Shown here one piece after another: positions 1 through 9,192 of a DNA stretch of 64,000 nucleotides (position 1 is the first letter of the stretch; each line of letters begins with the position of its first letter). A program made the position numbers and the translations under genes. The DNA is from Arthrobacter sp. KBS0703 (GTDB taxonomy: Bacteria; Actinomycetota; Actinomycetes; Actinomycetales; Micrococcaceae), in assembly GCF_002008315.2 (NCBI RefSeq), contig NZ_MVDG02000001.1, positions 2,294,001 through 2,358,000 on the forward strand, written 5' to 3'. The notes below the pieces were generated by a model, which saw nothing but the letters and a program-made list of their open reading frames with translations, was not told the DNA's origin and did no database searches.

Positions 1-507
<507 letters not shown>

Positions 508-958
508 GTAAAACAAAAACAGACACAACATGCGCCCCCGGGAAAACGGGACACGCACCCTGCACAAAATTTGAAACCAGCTGTCAAAACCAGACCACAC
601 CACGGGGTGGCGCAACCTGGCAAATTCAACCAATTCATATAAAATAAACCGGTATCAACAAACTTGGCACACTATTGAGTTCTCAAACAACAGACACATT
701 CGAATACTTCTCGAAACAATTAGCAATTCAATCCGCTAATTTATTTGTTCCGCATTTCTTCGCTGCGATGTTTATAGCTTATTTCATTCATATTCACTTT
801 GCAAATCCGGGTTATTTTCCCGATATTCACTTCCGTAAAACGAATCCGCCCAGCACCATTGAAAGCTTTTCTTCATTCAGTGCTTTGAACATGAAGAATT
901 GCTTCTCAGTGAAGGGGGTTTGTCACCACTCAGCGGCGGCGACTCAGAAGACATTACA
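508..958 (-). promoter_or_regulatory. rrn leader and upstream region, AT-rich, no gene
   Basis: About 450 bp between 16S and tyrS with no convincing gene. It is much more AT-rich than the rest of the window, especially 675-895, as expected for an rRNA promoter/UP region transcribed leftward. Apart from the antitermination element at 661-695 I could not assign a clean -35/-10 pair. A TTGACA hexamer occurs on the minus strand near 583-588, but it lies downstream of the antitermination element and lacks an obvious -10. Open frames here (for example 675-1007 on the plus strand) have non-coding composition and no homology I recognise. Confidence 0.6.
661..695 (-). promoter_or_regulatory. boxA-like rRNA antitermination element
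   Basis: On the minus strand this reads TGTTGTTTGAGAACTCAATA followed by GTGTGCCAAGTT. The TTTGAGAACTCAATAGTGTG core is the conserved boxA-type nut element found in pre-16S leaders of mycobacteria and Micrococcaceae (established knowledge). It lies ~155 nt ahead of the mature 16S 5' end, so the rrn transcription start must lie at higher coordinates. Confidence 0.85.
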
Positions 959-997
959 CGCTCCCCCGCGGCCGTGCAAATCGGCTGCGGAGGAGCG
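959..997 (-). terminator. Probable tyrS terminator hairpin
   Basis: An inverted repeat with 16-nt arms (14 of 16 positions complementary) and a 7-nt loop, centred on TGCAAAT, sits 21 nt after the tyrS stop codon. There is no long T tract after it, so it is either a weak intrinsic terminator or a transcript-end stabiliser. It also separates tyrS from the rrn promoter region. Confidence 0.65.
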
Positions 998-1018
998 TGC
1001 GATGTAGGGATCGTGGTG

Positions 1019-2332
1019 CTAGTTACCCGATACCTGCACGGTGGCCAGGTTCTTTTTGCCCCTGCGCAACAGCAGGTATTTGCCGTGCAACAGCTCGGAC
1101 CGCGGTATCACGGCGTCGGGGTCTGACACCTTGGCGTTATTGACGTACGCGCCGCCTTCGCCAACGACCCTGCGCGCGGCCGACTTGCTCTCCGACAACC
1201 CCGACGCCACCAGCAGATCAATGATCCCCAGGCCGGCCCCGTCCACTGCCGCCGACGGCAGCTCGGACGTCGCCGCTGCGAGGGTCTGCTCATCCAGCAC
1301 CGACAGGTCCCCATGGCCGAAGACCGCAGCCGATGCCGCGATGACCTTCTCAGTCGCTTCGACGCCGTGAACCAGCGAGGTCACCTCGTACGCGAGCTTG
1401 CGCTGGCCCTCGCGTGCAAACGGACGTTCGGCAACGGACACCGCAAACGCCTCGATCTCGGCGCGGCTGAGGAAGGTGAACACCTTGAGCCGGTCAACAA
1501 CATCGGCGTCGGCGGTGTTCAGCCAGAACTGGTAGAACGCGTACGGGCTGCACATGGCCGGATCCAGCCAGATGGCATTGCCTTCGCTCTTGCCGAACTT
1601 GGTTCCGTCGGCGTTGGTGATGAGCGGCGTGCCAAGCGCGTGCACGGTCTTGCCCTCCACCTTGCGGATGAGTTCCGTGCCGCTTGTCAGGTTTCCCCAC
1701 TGATCGGATCCCCCGGTCTGCAGCAGGCAGCCGTAGTCGCGGTAGAGCTGCAGGTAGTCCATCCCCTGCAGGATCTGGTAGCTGAACTCCGTGTAGCTGA
1801 TGCCCTCGTCGGAGCTGAGGCGCGACGCCACGGCATCTTTGCGCAGCATAGTGCCCACGCGGAAGTGCTTTCCGATCTCGCGCAGGAAGTCGATGGCGCT
1901 CAGCGGCGCGGTCCAGTCAAGGTTATTCACCATGCGGGCCGCGTTGGCGCCATCGAAGCTGAGGAACCGCCGCACCTGTGCCTGCAGGTAGCCCACCCAC
2001 TCGGAAACTGTGTCCTTCGTGTTAAGGGTGCGTTCCGCCGTCGGCCGCGGGTCACCGATCAGGCCCGTGGAGCCGCCCACGAGGCCAAGGGGCTTGTGGC
2101 CCGCCAGCTGAAGGCGCCTCATGAGGAGGAGCTGGACCAGGTTTCCCAGGTGAAGGCTCGGGGCCGTGGGATCGAACCCGCAGTAATACGTGACAGGGTC
2201 CCCCGCGAGGAGTTTCTCCAGTTCCACCTCATCGGTGGACACGTGGACAAGTCCGCGCCATTTGAGCTCCTGCCAAACATTGGCGAAGCTGGGGTCGTTC
2301 TGCTGGGATTCGAGGTCGTTTAGGTGTGACAC
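1019..2332 (-). CDS. tyrS: Tyrosyl-tRNA synthetase
   Basis: Charges tRNA-Tyr with tyrosine in the cytoplasm; a class I aminoacyl-tRNA synthetase. The 437-aa product has the HIGH-type signature HLGN at residues 61-64, the KMSKS-type loop KFGKS at 245-249, the tRNA-Tyr/ATP contact motif GGSDQWGN near 207-214 and a C-terminal S4-like RNA-binding segment. The length fits TyrRS (about 420-440 aa). I chose the GTG at 2332 (VSHLNDLESQ...) because the 22 extra residues available upstream look non-coding and relatives begin at this point; an AGAAGG lies immediately upstream, unusually close. The gene is monocistronic, between the rrn leader and a helicase gene. Confidence 0.95.
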   Translation of the reverse strand: MSHLNDLESQQNDPSFANVWQELKWRGLVHVSTDEVELEKLLAGDPVTYYCGFDPTAPSLHLGNLVQLLLMRRLQLAGHKPLGLVGGSTGLIGDPRPTAERTLNTKDTVSEWVGYLQAQVRRFLSFDGANAARMVNNLDWTAPLSAIDFLREIGKHFRVGTMLRKDAVASRLSSDEGISYTEFSYQILQGMDYLQLYRDYGCLLQTGGSDQWGNLTSGTELIRKVEGKTVHALGTPLITNADGTKFGKSEGNAIWLDPAMCSPYAFYQFWLNTADADVVDRLKVFTFLSRAEIEAFAVSVAERPFAREGQRKLAYEVTSLVHGVEATEKVIAASAAVFGHGDLSVLDEQTLAAATSELPSAAVDGAGLGIIDLLVASGLSESKSAARRVVGEGGAYVNNAKVSDPDAVIPRSELLHGKYLLLRRGKKNLATVQVSGN

Positions 2333-2438
2333 GCCTTCTAAGTTAGCAGGATCGGCGGCCCGCGGCGGCCCCGTGTCAGCGCACCGGGCGCCCGTCATCA
2401 GGGCCGGCGACGGGTGCCCGGAACTGCTCCGGACAATC

Positions 2439-4667
2439 TCAGCGTTCGATGCCTGCCGGAATGCCCGCGCCCGCGATCAGCCGGAGCCGCTGCGTCGGCC
2501 GGGTCATGGCCACGTACAGATCGCCCACCCGGCCGTGTTCGTGGTTCAGCATGGCGGACGGTTCCAGAACCACGACGCCGTCGAATTCCAGTCCCTTGGC
2601 TTCCCGGGGGCTGATCACCACGACGTCCTGCTCGTAGCTGCCGGCACCGGTGCCGATCCGGCGGCCGTAGACCGCGCGCAGCGCGGCGGTGGCCTCGCCA
2701 AGAAGCTCGCCGTCGGCAATCACGGCCAGCAAGCCGCCGTCGATCGCGTCCAGTTCGTCCGGAAGGACCTCCACGAGCCGGCTCACCAGGCTGCCCGGCT
2801 CCACGCGGTCGATGATGGGCGACCAGCGGCCCTCCCGGACCGCCTTGGGCGCGGACACCACGAGGCCGGCCGCGTTAGCCATGCGGGCAGCTGCCTCGGC
2901 GACCTGCGACGGCGTCCGGTAGTTGACAGTGAGTTCCTCAAGCTGCCAGCGGTCGCCGAACAGCGGCGCAAGGGCGCCCTGCCACGAATTTGCGCCAGCC
3001 ACGGAGCTGGTCTGCGCGATGTCCCCCACGATGGTGAAGGATTTCAGCGGGCAGCGGCGGACCAGGAGGCGCCACTGCATGGGTGACAGTTCCTGCGCTT
3101 CGTCGACCACTATGTGGCCGAACGCCCACGTGCGGTCGGTGGTGGCGCGCTCGGCTGCCGTCAGCCGGGCCTCCCGCTCCTGGTTCTGCTCCACGAGTTC
3201 CTCGGCAGACATCAGGACATCCACACCGGCGGTCTCCATGTTGACCAGCGTCTGCCGGGCATTGGCCAGGTCGCGGGCGCGGTCGTGTTCCTGCTGGGCG
3301 AGTCCGCGGCCTGCGGCGGCATCGAGTTCGCCGAGGAGCTCTGCAGCCTCGTCGAGCAGCGGAACGTCGGATTCAGTCCACGGCGCGTCCGGGGCGCGCA
3401 GCAGCAGCTCGCGTTCCCGTGCGGTGAGCTTGGGCGTGCAGGCTTCCAGGATGGCGGGCTTGCTCAGCAGTTCGCTGACCAGCTTCTCCGGCGTCATGGG
3501 CATCCAGCACAGGTTCAACGCGATGCGCACGTCCCTGGCCGTGCGGACGTCCTCGGCGAGGTAGGAGCGGTCGGCATTGTTGCCGATGCTTCCCGCTTCC
3601 ACGAGCTCCGTCATCTGCTCCGTCAGTTCCCGCAGGAGGATCTTGACGAAAGTCACGCGGGCCTCGTTGTGGGGCTTTCCGGTGGAGCGGGCGCGTTCCC
3701 GGGCGCGGCGCACCTGGCGCGGCGTGAGGACAAGCTTGCGCCCGTCAACTTCCAGAATGCGGTTCTCGGCGGGAATGCGCTGCCGGTTGGCCACAGCGTT
3801 GGCAATGACATCGGCCATGTCCAGCCGGCCCTTGATGGCAGCAACGTCCGCCTCGGGCTCAGGGACGGCAATGATGCCCGGCATCAGCCTGCCGAGGCTG
3901 GCCATCACCACGCCCGTTTCGCCCAGTGACGGGAGGACCCGTTCGATGTATTTCATGAACGACGACGACGGCCCCACCAGCAGGACTCCGGCGGTCTTGA
4001 GCCGGTCTCGGTGGGTGTACAGCAGATAGGCGGCACGGTGGAGGGCGACGGCGGTTTTTCCGGTGCCCGGCCCGCCCTGGACCACGAGGGCCCCGGAGAT
4101 CGAGGAGCGGATAATGCGGTCCTGCTCGGACTGGATGGTGCCGACGATGTCCGACATCCGGCCCGTGCGCTTCGAGTTCAGGGCAGCCAGCAGCGCGCCC
4201 TCGCCCTGCAGGGAATCCGAGTCGGCCAGCATGTCGGCGTCGAGGACGTCGTCTTCAATGGCCTTGACGTCACGGCCCTGGAGGATCAGGTGCCGCCGTC
4301 GGCGCACGCCCTGTCGGTCGAAGGCCGTGGCTTGGTAGAAGTGGCCGGCCTCCGGCGCGCGCCAGTCCACCATGAGCCGGACCAGGTCCTCGGTGGTCAG
4401 TCCGATCCGGCCAATGTACTGTGCCTCACCGGAGTCGAGGTCAAGCCGCCCGAAGACGAGGCGGTCGTCGACGGCGTCCAGCTGTGCCAGGCGGTCCTCG
4501 TAAAGGGCCGCAAAGGCGTCGCGTTCGGAAACGTTCTGCATGGTGCCCACGGCACCGGCACGGCGAACCTGCGCCAACTGGGCACGCTTTTCAGCGCGCA
4601 ATTCATCAAGCCGTGCATACAAACCGGCAACGTAGGCCCGCTCGTGGGCCAAATCGGCGTCGTGCAT
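2439..4667 (-). CDS. HelD/HelR-type RNA polymerase-associated helicase (UvrD/Rep-like)
   Basis: The 742-aa protein has an N-terminal coiled coil (about 1-70), an SF1 Walker A GGPGTGKT at 198-205, a Walker B-like VVDEAQELS, the motif IV/V NYRTPS and a C-terminal 2A-like domain ending in VAMTRPTQRL. An NTPase split by a helical insertion behind an N-terminal antiparallel coiled coil is the HelD arrangement. HelD proteins pull stalled RNA polymerase off DNA, and the actinobacterial branch HelR displaces rifamycins (family knowledge). I looked for the palindromic rifamycin-associated element upstream and did not see it, so drug-inducible control is not supported. Transcribed alone, 106 bp from tyrS and 115 bp from apt. 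Confidence 0.85.
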   Translation of the reverse strand: MHDADLAHERAYVAGLYARLDELRAEKRAQLAQVRRAGAVGTMQNVSERDAFAALYEDRLAQLDAVDDRLVFGRLDLDSGEAQYIGRIGLTTEDLVRLMVDWRAPEAGHFYQATAFDRQGVRRRRHLILQGRDVKAIEDDVLDADMLADSDSLQGEGALLAALNSKRTGRMSDIVGTIQSEQDRIIRSSISGALVVQGGPGTGKTAVALHRAAYLLYTHRDRLKTAGVLLVGPSSSFMKYIERVLPSLGETGVVMASLGRLMPGIIAVPEPEADVAAIKGRLDMADVIANAVANRQRIPAENRILEVDGRKLVLTPRQVRRARERARSTGKPHNEARVTFVKILLRELTEQMTELVEAGSIGNNADRSYLAEDVRTARDVRIALNLCWMPMTPEKLVSELLSKPAILEACTPKLTARERELLLRAPDAPWTESDVPLLDEAAELLGELDAAAGRGLAQQEHDRARDLANARQTLVNMETAGVDVLMSAEELVEQNQEREARLTAAERATTDRTWAFGHIVVDEAQELSPMQWRLLVRRCPLKSFTIVGDIAQTSSVAGANSWQGALAPLFGDRWQLEELTVNYRTPSQVAEAAARMANAAGLVVSAPKAVREGRWSPIIDRVEPGSLVSRLVEVLPDELDAIDGGLLAVIADGELLGEATAALRAVYGRRIGTGAGSYEQDVVVISPREAKGLEFDGVVVLEPSAMLNHEHGRVGDLYVAMTRPTQRLRLIAGAGIPAGIER

Positions 4668-4782
4668 TTAGACGTTTCCCCTATCGCAAAAGACAGACCG
4701 TCCATTCTACAACCATTTTGAAGAACATGGCGGCGGTGGCCGTGGCTGCCGCCGGGCGTGACCGGCGGCAGCGTGGCGGACG

Positions 4783-5340
4783 CTAGAGGCGGAGCAGGGA
4801 GCGCACGCGGTGCCCGGCCAGGGCCGAGCGTCCGCGCAGTTCCCCGAGTTCCATAACCACACCCACCCCGGAGACGTGGACGCCGCAGCGCTCGAACAGC
4901 CGGGCCGCAGCGCCGAGGGTGCCGCCCGTGGCGAGGACGTCGTCCAGGATCAGTACGCGGCTGCCCGCTGCCAGGTCCGTGGTGTGCAGCTCGAGCGTGG
5001 CCGTGCCGTATTCCAGGGCGTAGTCCTCCGAGAATACGGCGCGGGGCAGCTTGCCGGCCTTCCGCACGGTGATCACGCCTGTTCCCGTGGCATACGCGGC
5101 CGCGGCGGCGAGCAGGAAACCGCGGGCTTCGACTCCGGCCACGGCGTCGAACTGCCCCTTGAAAGGTTCCACCAAGGCGTCCACGATGGCCCGCAGCGCC
5201 CCGCCGTCGGCGAATACGGGAGTCAGGTCCTTGAACATGATCCCCGGCTTGGGGTAGTCCGGCACGGTGGCGCAGAGGCTGCTGATCAGTTCGTCCACGG
5301 GGACGGATTTCGGGGCAGGGGCTGGTTCGCGCTGGTTCAC
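4783..5340 (-). CDS. apt: Adenine phosphoribosyltransferase
   Basis: Purine salvage: adenine + PRPP to AMP + PPi in the cytosol. The 185-aa protein has the type I PRTase signature VLILDDVLATGGT near residues 128-140, which binds PRPP, and the AGVEARGFL segment typical of Apt rather than Hpt. GTG start at 5340. The length matches the family (170-185 aa). It is not obviously in an operon: 47 bp separate it from the Mpg gene, which is also on the minus strand and could be co-transcribed ahead of it. Confidence 0.94.
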   Translation of the reverse strand: MNQREPAPAPKSVPVDELISSLCATVPDYPKPGIMFKDLTPVFADGGALRAIVDALVEPFKGQFDAVAGVEARGFLLAAAAAYATGTGVITVRKAGKLPRAVFSEDYALEYGTATLELHTTDLAAGSRVLILDDVLATGGTLGAAARLFERCGVHVSGVGVVMELGELRGRSALAGHRVRSLLRL

Positions 5341-5387
5341 CCGTCAAGCCTACGTCGGTTGGCCCGCCAAACTTACTGCGCAGAAAC

Positions 5388-6074
5388 CTATTGCGCGGAA
5401 CGGACCTTCGCCGCCTTGTAGCGGGACACAGTGGGGTCGCCGGTCAGCCAAAACCGCCACGGGTAGTCGTGCGATCCGCCGTCGCCGGAGACGCCCACCC
5501 TGGGGCCGGAGCTGACATCCGCGGCGGGAACCGGGGGAAGCTGCAGCCCGAACGGAGCGCTCAACGCGTCGCGTCCGCTGTCCGCCGTTGTCAGGCCGAG
5601 GGCGAGGGCGAGCCGGGCCGGGCCGCTGGCCAGGTCCCGGGCAGATTTCGACGTCCTCCGCCGCACCAGCGCAGCCTCCCGGCCGGCCACCACCTCACCG
5701 GCGCGCAGCAGGACGGCGGAGGCGTGTCCGGCCGGTCCGCACACGATGTTGGCGCAGTAGTGCATCCCATACGTGAAGTAGACGTAAAGGTATCCCGCCG
5801 GGCCGAACATGGGGGCGTTCCGGCGGGTGGGGCCGCGGAACGTATGGGAACCGGGGTCCGGATGCAGGGAATCGCCCGGACCCATGTAGGCCTCCACCTC
5901 GGTGAGCCGCACGGAGACCGGGCCGTCCGGGGTGTGGTGGGTCAGGACTGCGCCCAGCAGCAGCGGGGCGATCTCCCGCGCATCGCCGGACAATACCTCC
6001 CGCACACGGTCCTCCGGCACCGGGTCCTCCGGCACCGGGTCCTCCGGGACCGACGGGCTGCTGCGAACGGTCAT
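5388..6074 (-). CDS. 3-methyladenine DNA glycosylase (AAG/Mpg family)
   Basis: Base-excision repair enzyme that removes alkylated purines and hypoxanthine from DNA. The 228-aa product carries the AAG fold landmarks: LTEVEAYMGPGD (about 57-68, including the catalytic Glu), the TFRGPTRRNAPMF segment, the YVYFTYGMHYCANIV core and RAGEVV. The N-terminus contains a short VPEDP tandem repeat encoded by a 15-bp repeat (6011-6040), probably disordered. It lies head-to-head with the Ada-AlkA gene about 225 bp away, giving a small alkylation-repair group. Confidence 0.93.
   Translation of the reverse strand: MTVRSSPSVPEDPVPEDPVPEDRVREVLSGDAREIAPLLLGAVLTHHTPDGPVSVRLTEVEAYMGPGDSLHPDPGSHTFRGPTRRNAPMFGPAGYLYVYFTYGMHYCANIVCGPAGHASAVLLRAGEVVAGREAALVRRRTSKSARDLASGPARLALALGLTTADSGRDALSAPFGLQLPPVPAADVSSGPRVGVSGDGGSHDYPWRFWLTGDPTVSRYKAAKVRSAQ
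6011..6040 (+). repeat. 15-bp tandem repeat inside Mpg N-terminus
   Basis: Two perfect copies of CCTCCGGCACCGGGT followed by a degenerate third. It is a multiple of three, so it only adds VPEDP units to the disordered N-terminus of the glycosylase. A likely slippage site. Confidence 0.85.
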
Positions 6075-6298
6075 GCTCCGACTCTACCGAACGCTCCGCG
6101 GAGGGGCCTGCGTGCCGGACTGGCCCGGTTTTGAGCCCCCGCGGGCGGAACGGTGCTCCGGGCCGCCGGGGGTTGGCCGCAAACACGGGCCAGTCCGGCA
6201 GTGCGGGCGCCGAGCCGGTTCGGCCGCACGGCAGCCCACCCACGCCCATGTCCGATTTCCGCTAGCCCCTGCCTCCTGCCGGCTGGCAGGATGGGTTC

Positions 6299-7834
6299 AT
6301 GGACTTTTGGCAGCGCTACCGCGCAATCGATGCGCGGGACACCCGTTGCTCAGGACCTGTCTCTTATACACATCTAGATGTGTATAAGAGACAGGGCATC
6401 TATTGCAGGCCTTCGTGCCCGGCCAGGACGCCGAAGGCCGAGAATGTCACCTTCTACGAAACGTCGGCCGCAGCCCACGACGCCGGTTACCGCGCCTGCA
6501 AGCGCTGCCTGCCCGAAGCTGTGCCGGGAACACCTGCCTGGAACATCCGCTCAGACATCGCCGGCCGCGCCATGCGGCTCATCAACGACGGCGTCATCAA
6601 CCGCGACGGCGTGGAAGGCCTGGCCGCGCGCCTGGGCTATTCGTCCCGGCAGCTGAACCGGATCCTCAGCCATGAACTCGGCGCCGGTCCCCTCTCCCTC
6701 GCCCGGGCCAGTAGGGCGCAGACCGCCCGCACGCTGCTGGTGTCCACGCCCATGAAACTCGCGGACATCGCCTTTGCCGCCGGCTTCAGCAGTGTGCGCC
6801 AGTTCAACGAGACCGTGGGCGAGGTGTTCGACATGACGCCGACCGCCCTGCGGGCCACCGCCCGCCACCACCCGACACCGGCGGCCAGCACAGCCCTGAC
6901 CCTCAATCTTCCCTACCGCGAACCGTTCGATCCGGGCATCTTCAGTTTCCTGGCGGTCCGCGCCATCCCGGGGATCGAAGCCGGAACGCCGGTTTCCTAC
7001 GCCCGCTCACTGAGGCTGCCGCACGGCGACGCCCGCTTTCGGGTGGATTACGACGGCGACGCCCCGGGCCGGCCGCTGGTTCTCACCATCGGCGCGGTGG
7101 ACCTGCGGGATCTCCCGTCGCTGCTGAGCCGGGTCCGGCGGCTCTTCGACCTTGACGCCGATCCGGTGGCCATCGACGCTGCGCTGGGCGCGGATCCCCG
7201 GCTCGCGGCGGCGGTCGCCTCCGCTCCCGGCATCCGCATGCCCGGTGCGCTGGACCCGCAGGAGCTCCTGATCCGCGCCATGATCGGCCAGCAGATCACG
7301 GTGGCCGCGGCCCGGACGGCACTCACGCAACTCTCCGCGGCCGGCAGCCCCAGCATGACGGCCGGCGACGGGCTCGACCGGCTGTTCCCCACACCGGCAC
7401 AGATCGCCGAGGCCGGCGGCGGACTGCTGCGCGGACCGAGGCGAAGAATAGAATCACTAGTGGCAACCGCCCAGGCGCTTGCCAGCGGGGACTTGGATCT
7501 GGGGTACGGGGATGACCTGCCCGGGCTGCGCGCGAAACTCCTGCCCGTGCCGGGGGTGGGACCCTGGACGGTGGGGTACGTCGCCATGCGCGTGATTGGC
7601 GCCCCGGATGTATTCCTGGCCAACGACGCCGCCGTCCGCAACGGAATCCGAGCCCTTTCCAGCGGGGACGGTGCTGGCGGGGACGGTGCCGGCTCAAACA
7701 GCACGGCGCCGACGTCCGATTTCAGCGAGGTCAGCCCGTGGCGGTCCTACGCCACGATGCACCTCTGGCGCGCCGCCGCTGCCGCCCCCAAAACCACTGC
7801 CAAGACCGCACAGACAACGAAGGCGATGACATGA
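6299..7834 (+). CDS. alkA: Ada-AlkA fusion: methylphosphotriester sensor/HTH activator plus DNA-3-methyladenine glycosylase II
   Basis: Bifunctional alkylation-repair protein. Order: Ada N-terminal zinc domain with GIYCRPSC and CKRC supplying the four zinc/acceptor cysteines; AraC-type HTH (about residues 85-170, ending TPTALRATARHH); AlkA N-domain; HhH-GPD glycosylase with VPGVGPWTVGYVAMR and a downstream catalytic Asp region. An adapter copy at 6357-6394 replaces about a dozen Ada residues just before GIYC. It happens to stay in frame, so residues 21-32 (SYTHLDVYKRQ region) are artefactual. The stop overlaps the Ogt start by 4 bp (ATGA), indicating translational coupling. The Gly/Ser-rich GDGAGGDGAG stretch near the C-terminus is low complexity. 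Confidence 0.9.
   Translation: MDFWQRYRAIDARDTRCSGPVSYTHLDVYKRQGIYCRPSCPARTPKAENVTFYETSAAAHDAGYRACKRCLPEAVPGTPAWNIRSDIAGRAMRLINDGVINRDGVEGLAARLGYSSRQLNRILSHELGAGPLSLARASRAQTARTLLVSTPMKLADIAFAAGFSSVRQFNETVGEVFDMTPTALRATARHHPTPAASTALTLNLPYREPFDPGIFSFLAVRAIPGIEAGTPVSYARSLRLPHGDARFRVDYDGDAPGRPLVLTIGAVDLRDLPSLLSRVRRLFDLDADPVAIDAALGADPRLAAAVASAPGIRMPGALDPQELLIRAMIGQQITVAAARTALTQLSAAGSPSMTAGDGLDRLFPTPAQIAEAGGGLLRGPRRRIESLVATAQALASGDLDLGYGDDLPGLRAKLLPVPGVGPWTVGYVAMRVIGAPDVFLANDAAVRNGIRALSSGDGAGGDGAGSNSTAPTSDFSEVSPWRSYATMHLWRAAAAAPKTTAKTAQTTKAMT
6357..6394. other. Nextera mate-pair junction adapter (assembly artefact)
   Basis: CTGTCTCTTATACACATCT is directly joined to its reverse complement, the Tn5 mosaic-end junction made during mate-pair library circularisation. 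It sits in the Ada N-terminal domain and replaces native sequence. Confidence 0.98.
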
Positions 7835-8391
7835 AAGCCCAGTTACTCACCATGGCCACACCGGACGGCCCGTTCACCATCATTGCCCGGGACGGCGTGG
7901 TTCTTGCGTCGGGCTGGACCGCGGACACCGGCCAACTGACCGGTCAGATCCATCCGGAGCTGCTGCCCGAGACTTACGACACGGTGGACGATCTCGGCCC
8001 CATTTCCGCGGCCGTGGAAGCTTTCTACGCGGGCGATCCGGCGCCCGCAATGGGCGTGCCGGTGCTGCAGAAATCAGGGCCGTTCCGTTCCCACGCCTGG
8101 GACGTGCTGCGCACCGTCGGTCCTGGAGCCCCCGTCACCTACACCGAGTACGCGGAACTTTCAGGCAACGCGAAGGCAGTCCGTGCGGCCGCCAGCGCGT
8201 GCGCCCTCAACGCCGCGGCACTGTTCGTGCCGTGCCACCGGGTGGTCCGAACGGACGGCACGCTCGGCGGCTTCCGTTGGGGGCTCCGGGTCAAGGAAAG
8301 CCTCCTGGCCCGCGAACGGGAATCGCTCACGGCGCATGCCCGCCCGACGGACTCACTCCCGGCGGAACGTCAAATAGCACAGGTGCGCTAG
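7831..8391 (+). CDS. ogt: Methylated-DNA--[protein]-cysteine S-methyltransferase
   Basis: Direct reversal of O6-methylguanine by stoichiometric methyl transfer to its own cysteine. The 186-aa protein has the PCHRVV active-site motif (Cys at about 134), the VTYTEYAEL DNA-binding wing/HTH region and the C-terminal GGFRWGLRVKESLLARE. The ATG at 7831 overlaps the upstream ada-alkA stop codon, so this is the second gene of a two-gene repair operon. The stop codon lies inside the first copy of an 18-bp direct repeat. A C-terminal extension of about 20 residues beyond the usual end is not conserved. Confidence 0.95.
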   Translation: MKAQLLTMATPDGPFTIIARDGVVLASGWTADTGQLTGQIHPELLPETYDTVDDLGPISAAVEAFYAGDPAPAMGVPVLQKSGPFRSHAWDVLRTVGPGAPVTYTEYAELSGNAKAVRAAASACALNAAALFVPCHRVVRTDGTLGGFRWGLRVKESLLARERESLTAHARPTDSLPAERQIAQVR

Positions 8392-8418
8392 GCCAGGGCC
8401 AGCACAGGTGCGCTAGGC
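8376..8418. repeat. 18-bp direct repeat straddling the ogt stop codon
   Basis: AGCACAGGTGCGCTAGGC occurs at 8376-8393 and again at 8401-8418, a 25-bp offset. The first copy contains the ogt stop codon. It may be a genuine small tandem duplication or a local misassembly, since an adapter scar lies less than 100 bp away. Confidence 0.85.
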
Positions 8419-8436
8419 GAAGACGCCGGCCGGGCC

Positions 8437-9192
8437 CTACTGGGACGCCGGAACTCCCGACGGCCACGGCAGCAGCTTCGGCAGGTCCACGCCGTCGGCC
8501 GCTATACACATCTAGATGTGTATAAGAGACAGCAGGCTGCCGAGTGACGGTTCGCGGCCTGCGAGCCAGGCCGCGATGTCGGTGACCATTCCGCTGATGA
8601 CCGTGGAATGGCCGCCGGTACCGATGGCGACCGGCGGCAGGCCGAGGGGCTGGAGCACGAACTTCTGTCCTTCCGGCACACGGGCCGACAGGAAATCGAA
8701 GAGGTGTTCGCAGAACTGCCTGCTCCAGGTTTCCGGCCCGCGCCCGGCGCCGAGGTCTGACGCATGGATCACGAGTTCGCGCCACAGGGCCTGGCCGCCG
8801 TCGAGCACCACTCCCCCGCGGTAGGAAATGGGGACCTGCCAGCCGCCCGGTTCCAGCGAGTCGAACGCCCGAAGGGCCCGTTCGAGCGCTGCGGCGAGGT
8901 CGCGGCGGTGTTCGTCGATGCCATGGCCGGCAGCTGCTTCGATGGCACTCGTGCGGCCGTCGTAGCCGCCGTCGTAAAGCTCCACCGTTTCACCGCGGGA
9001 TGCGAATTCAAGCTGCCGGGCCATGGCATTCGAGATGCCGGTGATGTGCGCCAGCACATGTCCGCGCGTCCAGCCGGGGAGAAGTGAGGGCGCCGGGACG
9101 TCTTCCTCGGTGAGCTTTGCGGCGAGGGAGGCAACGACGTCGGCCGCGTGGTGAAGTTCGGCGAGAACCGTGTCAGGTGTGATTGCGGTCAT
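8437..9192 (-). CDS. DinB-superfamily maleylpyruvate isomerase / mycothiol-dependent family protein (interrupted by adapter)
   Basis: The N-terminal half carries the MDMPI/TIGR03083-type signature: a LLPGWTRGHVLAHITG segment with the metal-ligand His and a later RELVIHASDLGAG. Proteins of this family are mycothiol- or metal-dependent transferases and isomerases; the substrate here is unknown. The clean coding part is 8533-9192 (220 codons). Adapter sequence at 8503-8532 cuts it, and the frame resumes at 8502 as ...ADGVDLPKLLPWPSG... to a TAG at 8437-8439, 22 codons in the correct phase. An automatic call ending in SLLSLIHI at 8512 is wrong. ATG start at 9192. Confidence 0.82.
8503..8532. other. 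Nextera junction adapter, 5'-truncated (assembly artefact)
   Basis: TATACACATCT is joined to AGATGTGTATAAGAGACAG: the last 11 bases of one mosaic end plus a full 19-base mosaic end. It interrupts the DinB-family gene. Confidence 0.97.

Noticed and set aside
675..1007. 110-aa open frame in the rrn leader
   Set aside because: TTG start, AT-rich, no ribosome site, composition unlike coding sequence, and it overlaps the boxA element and terminator.
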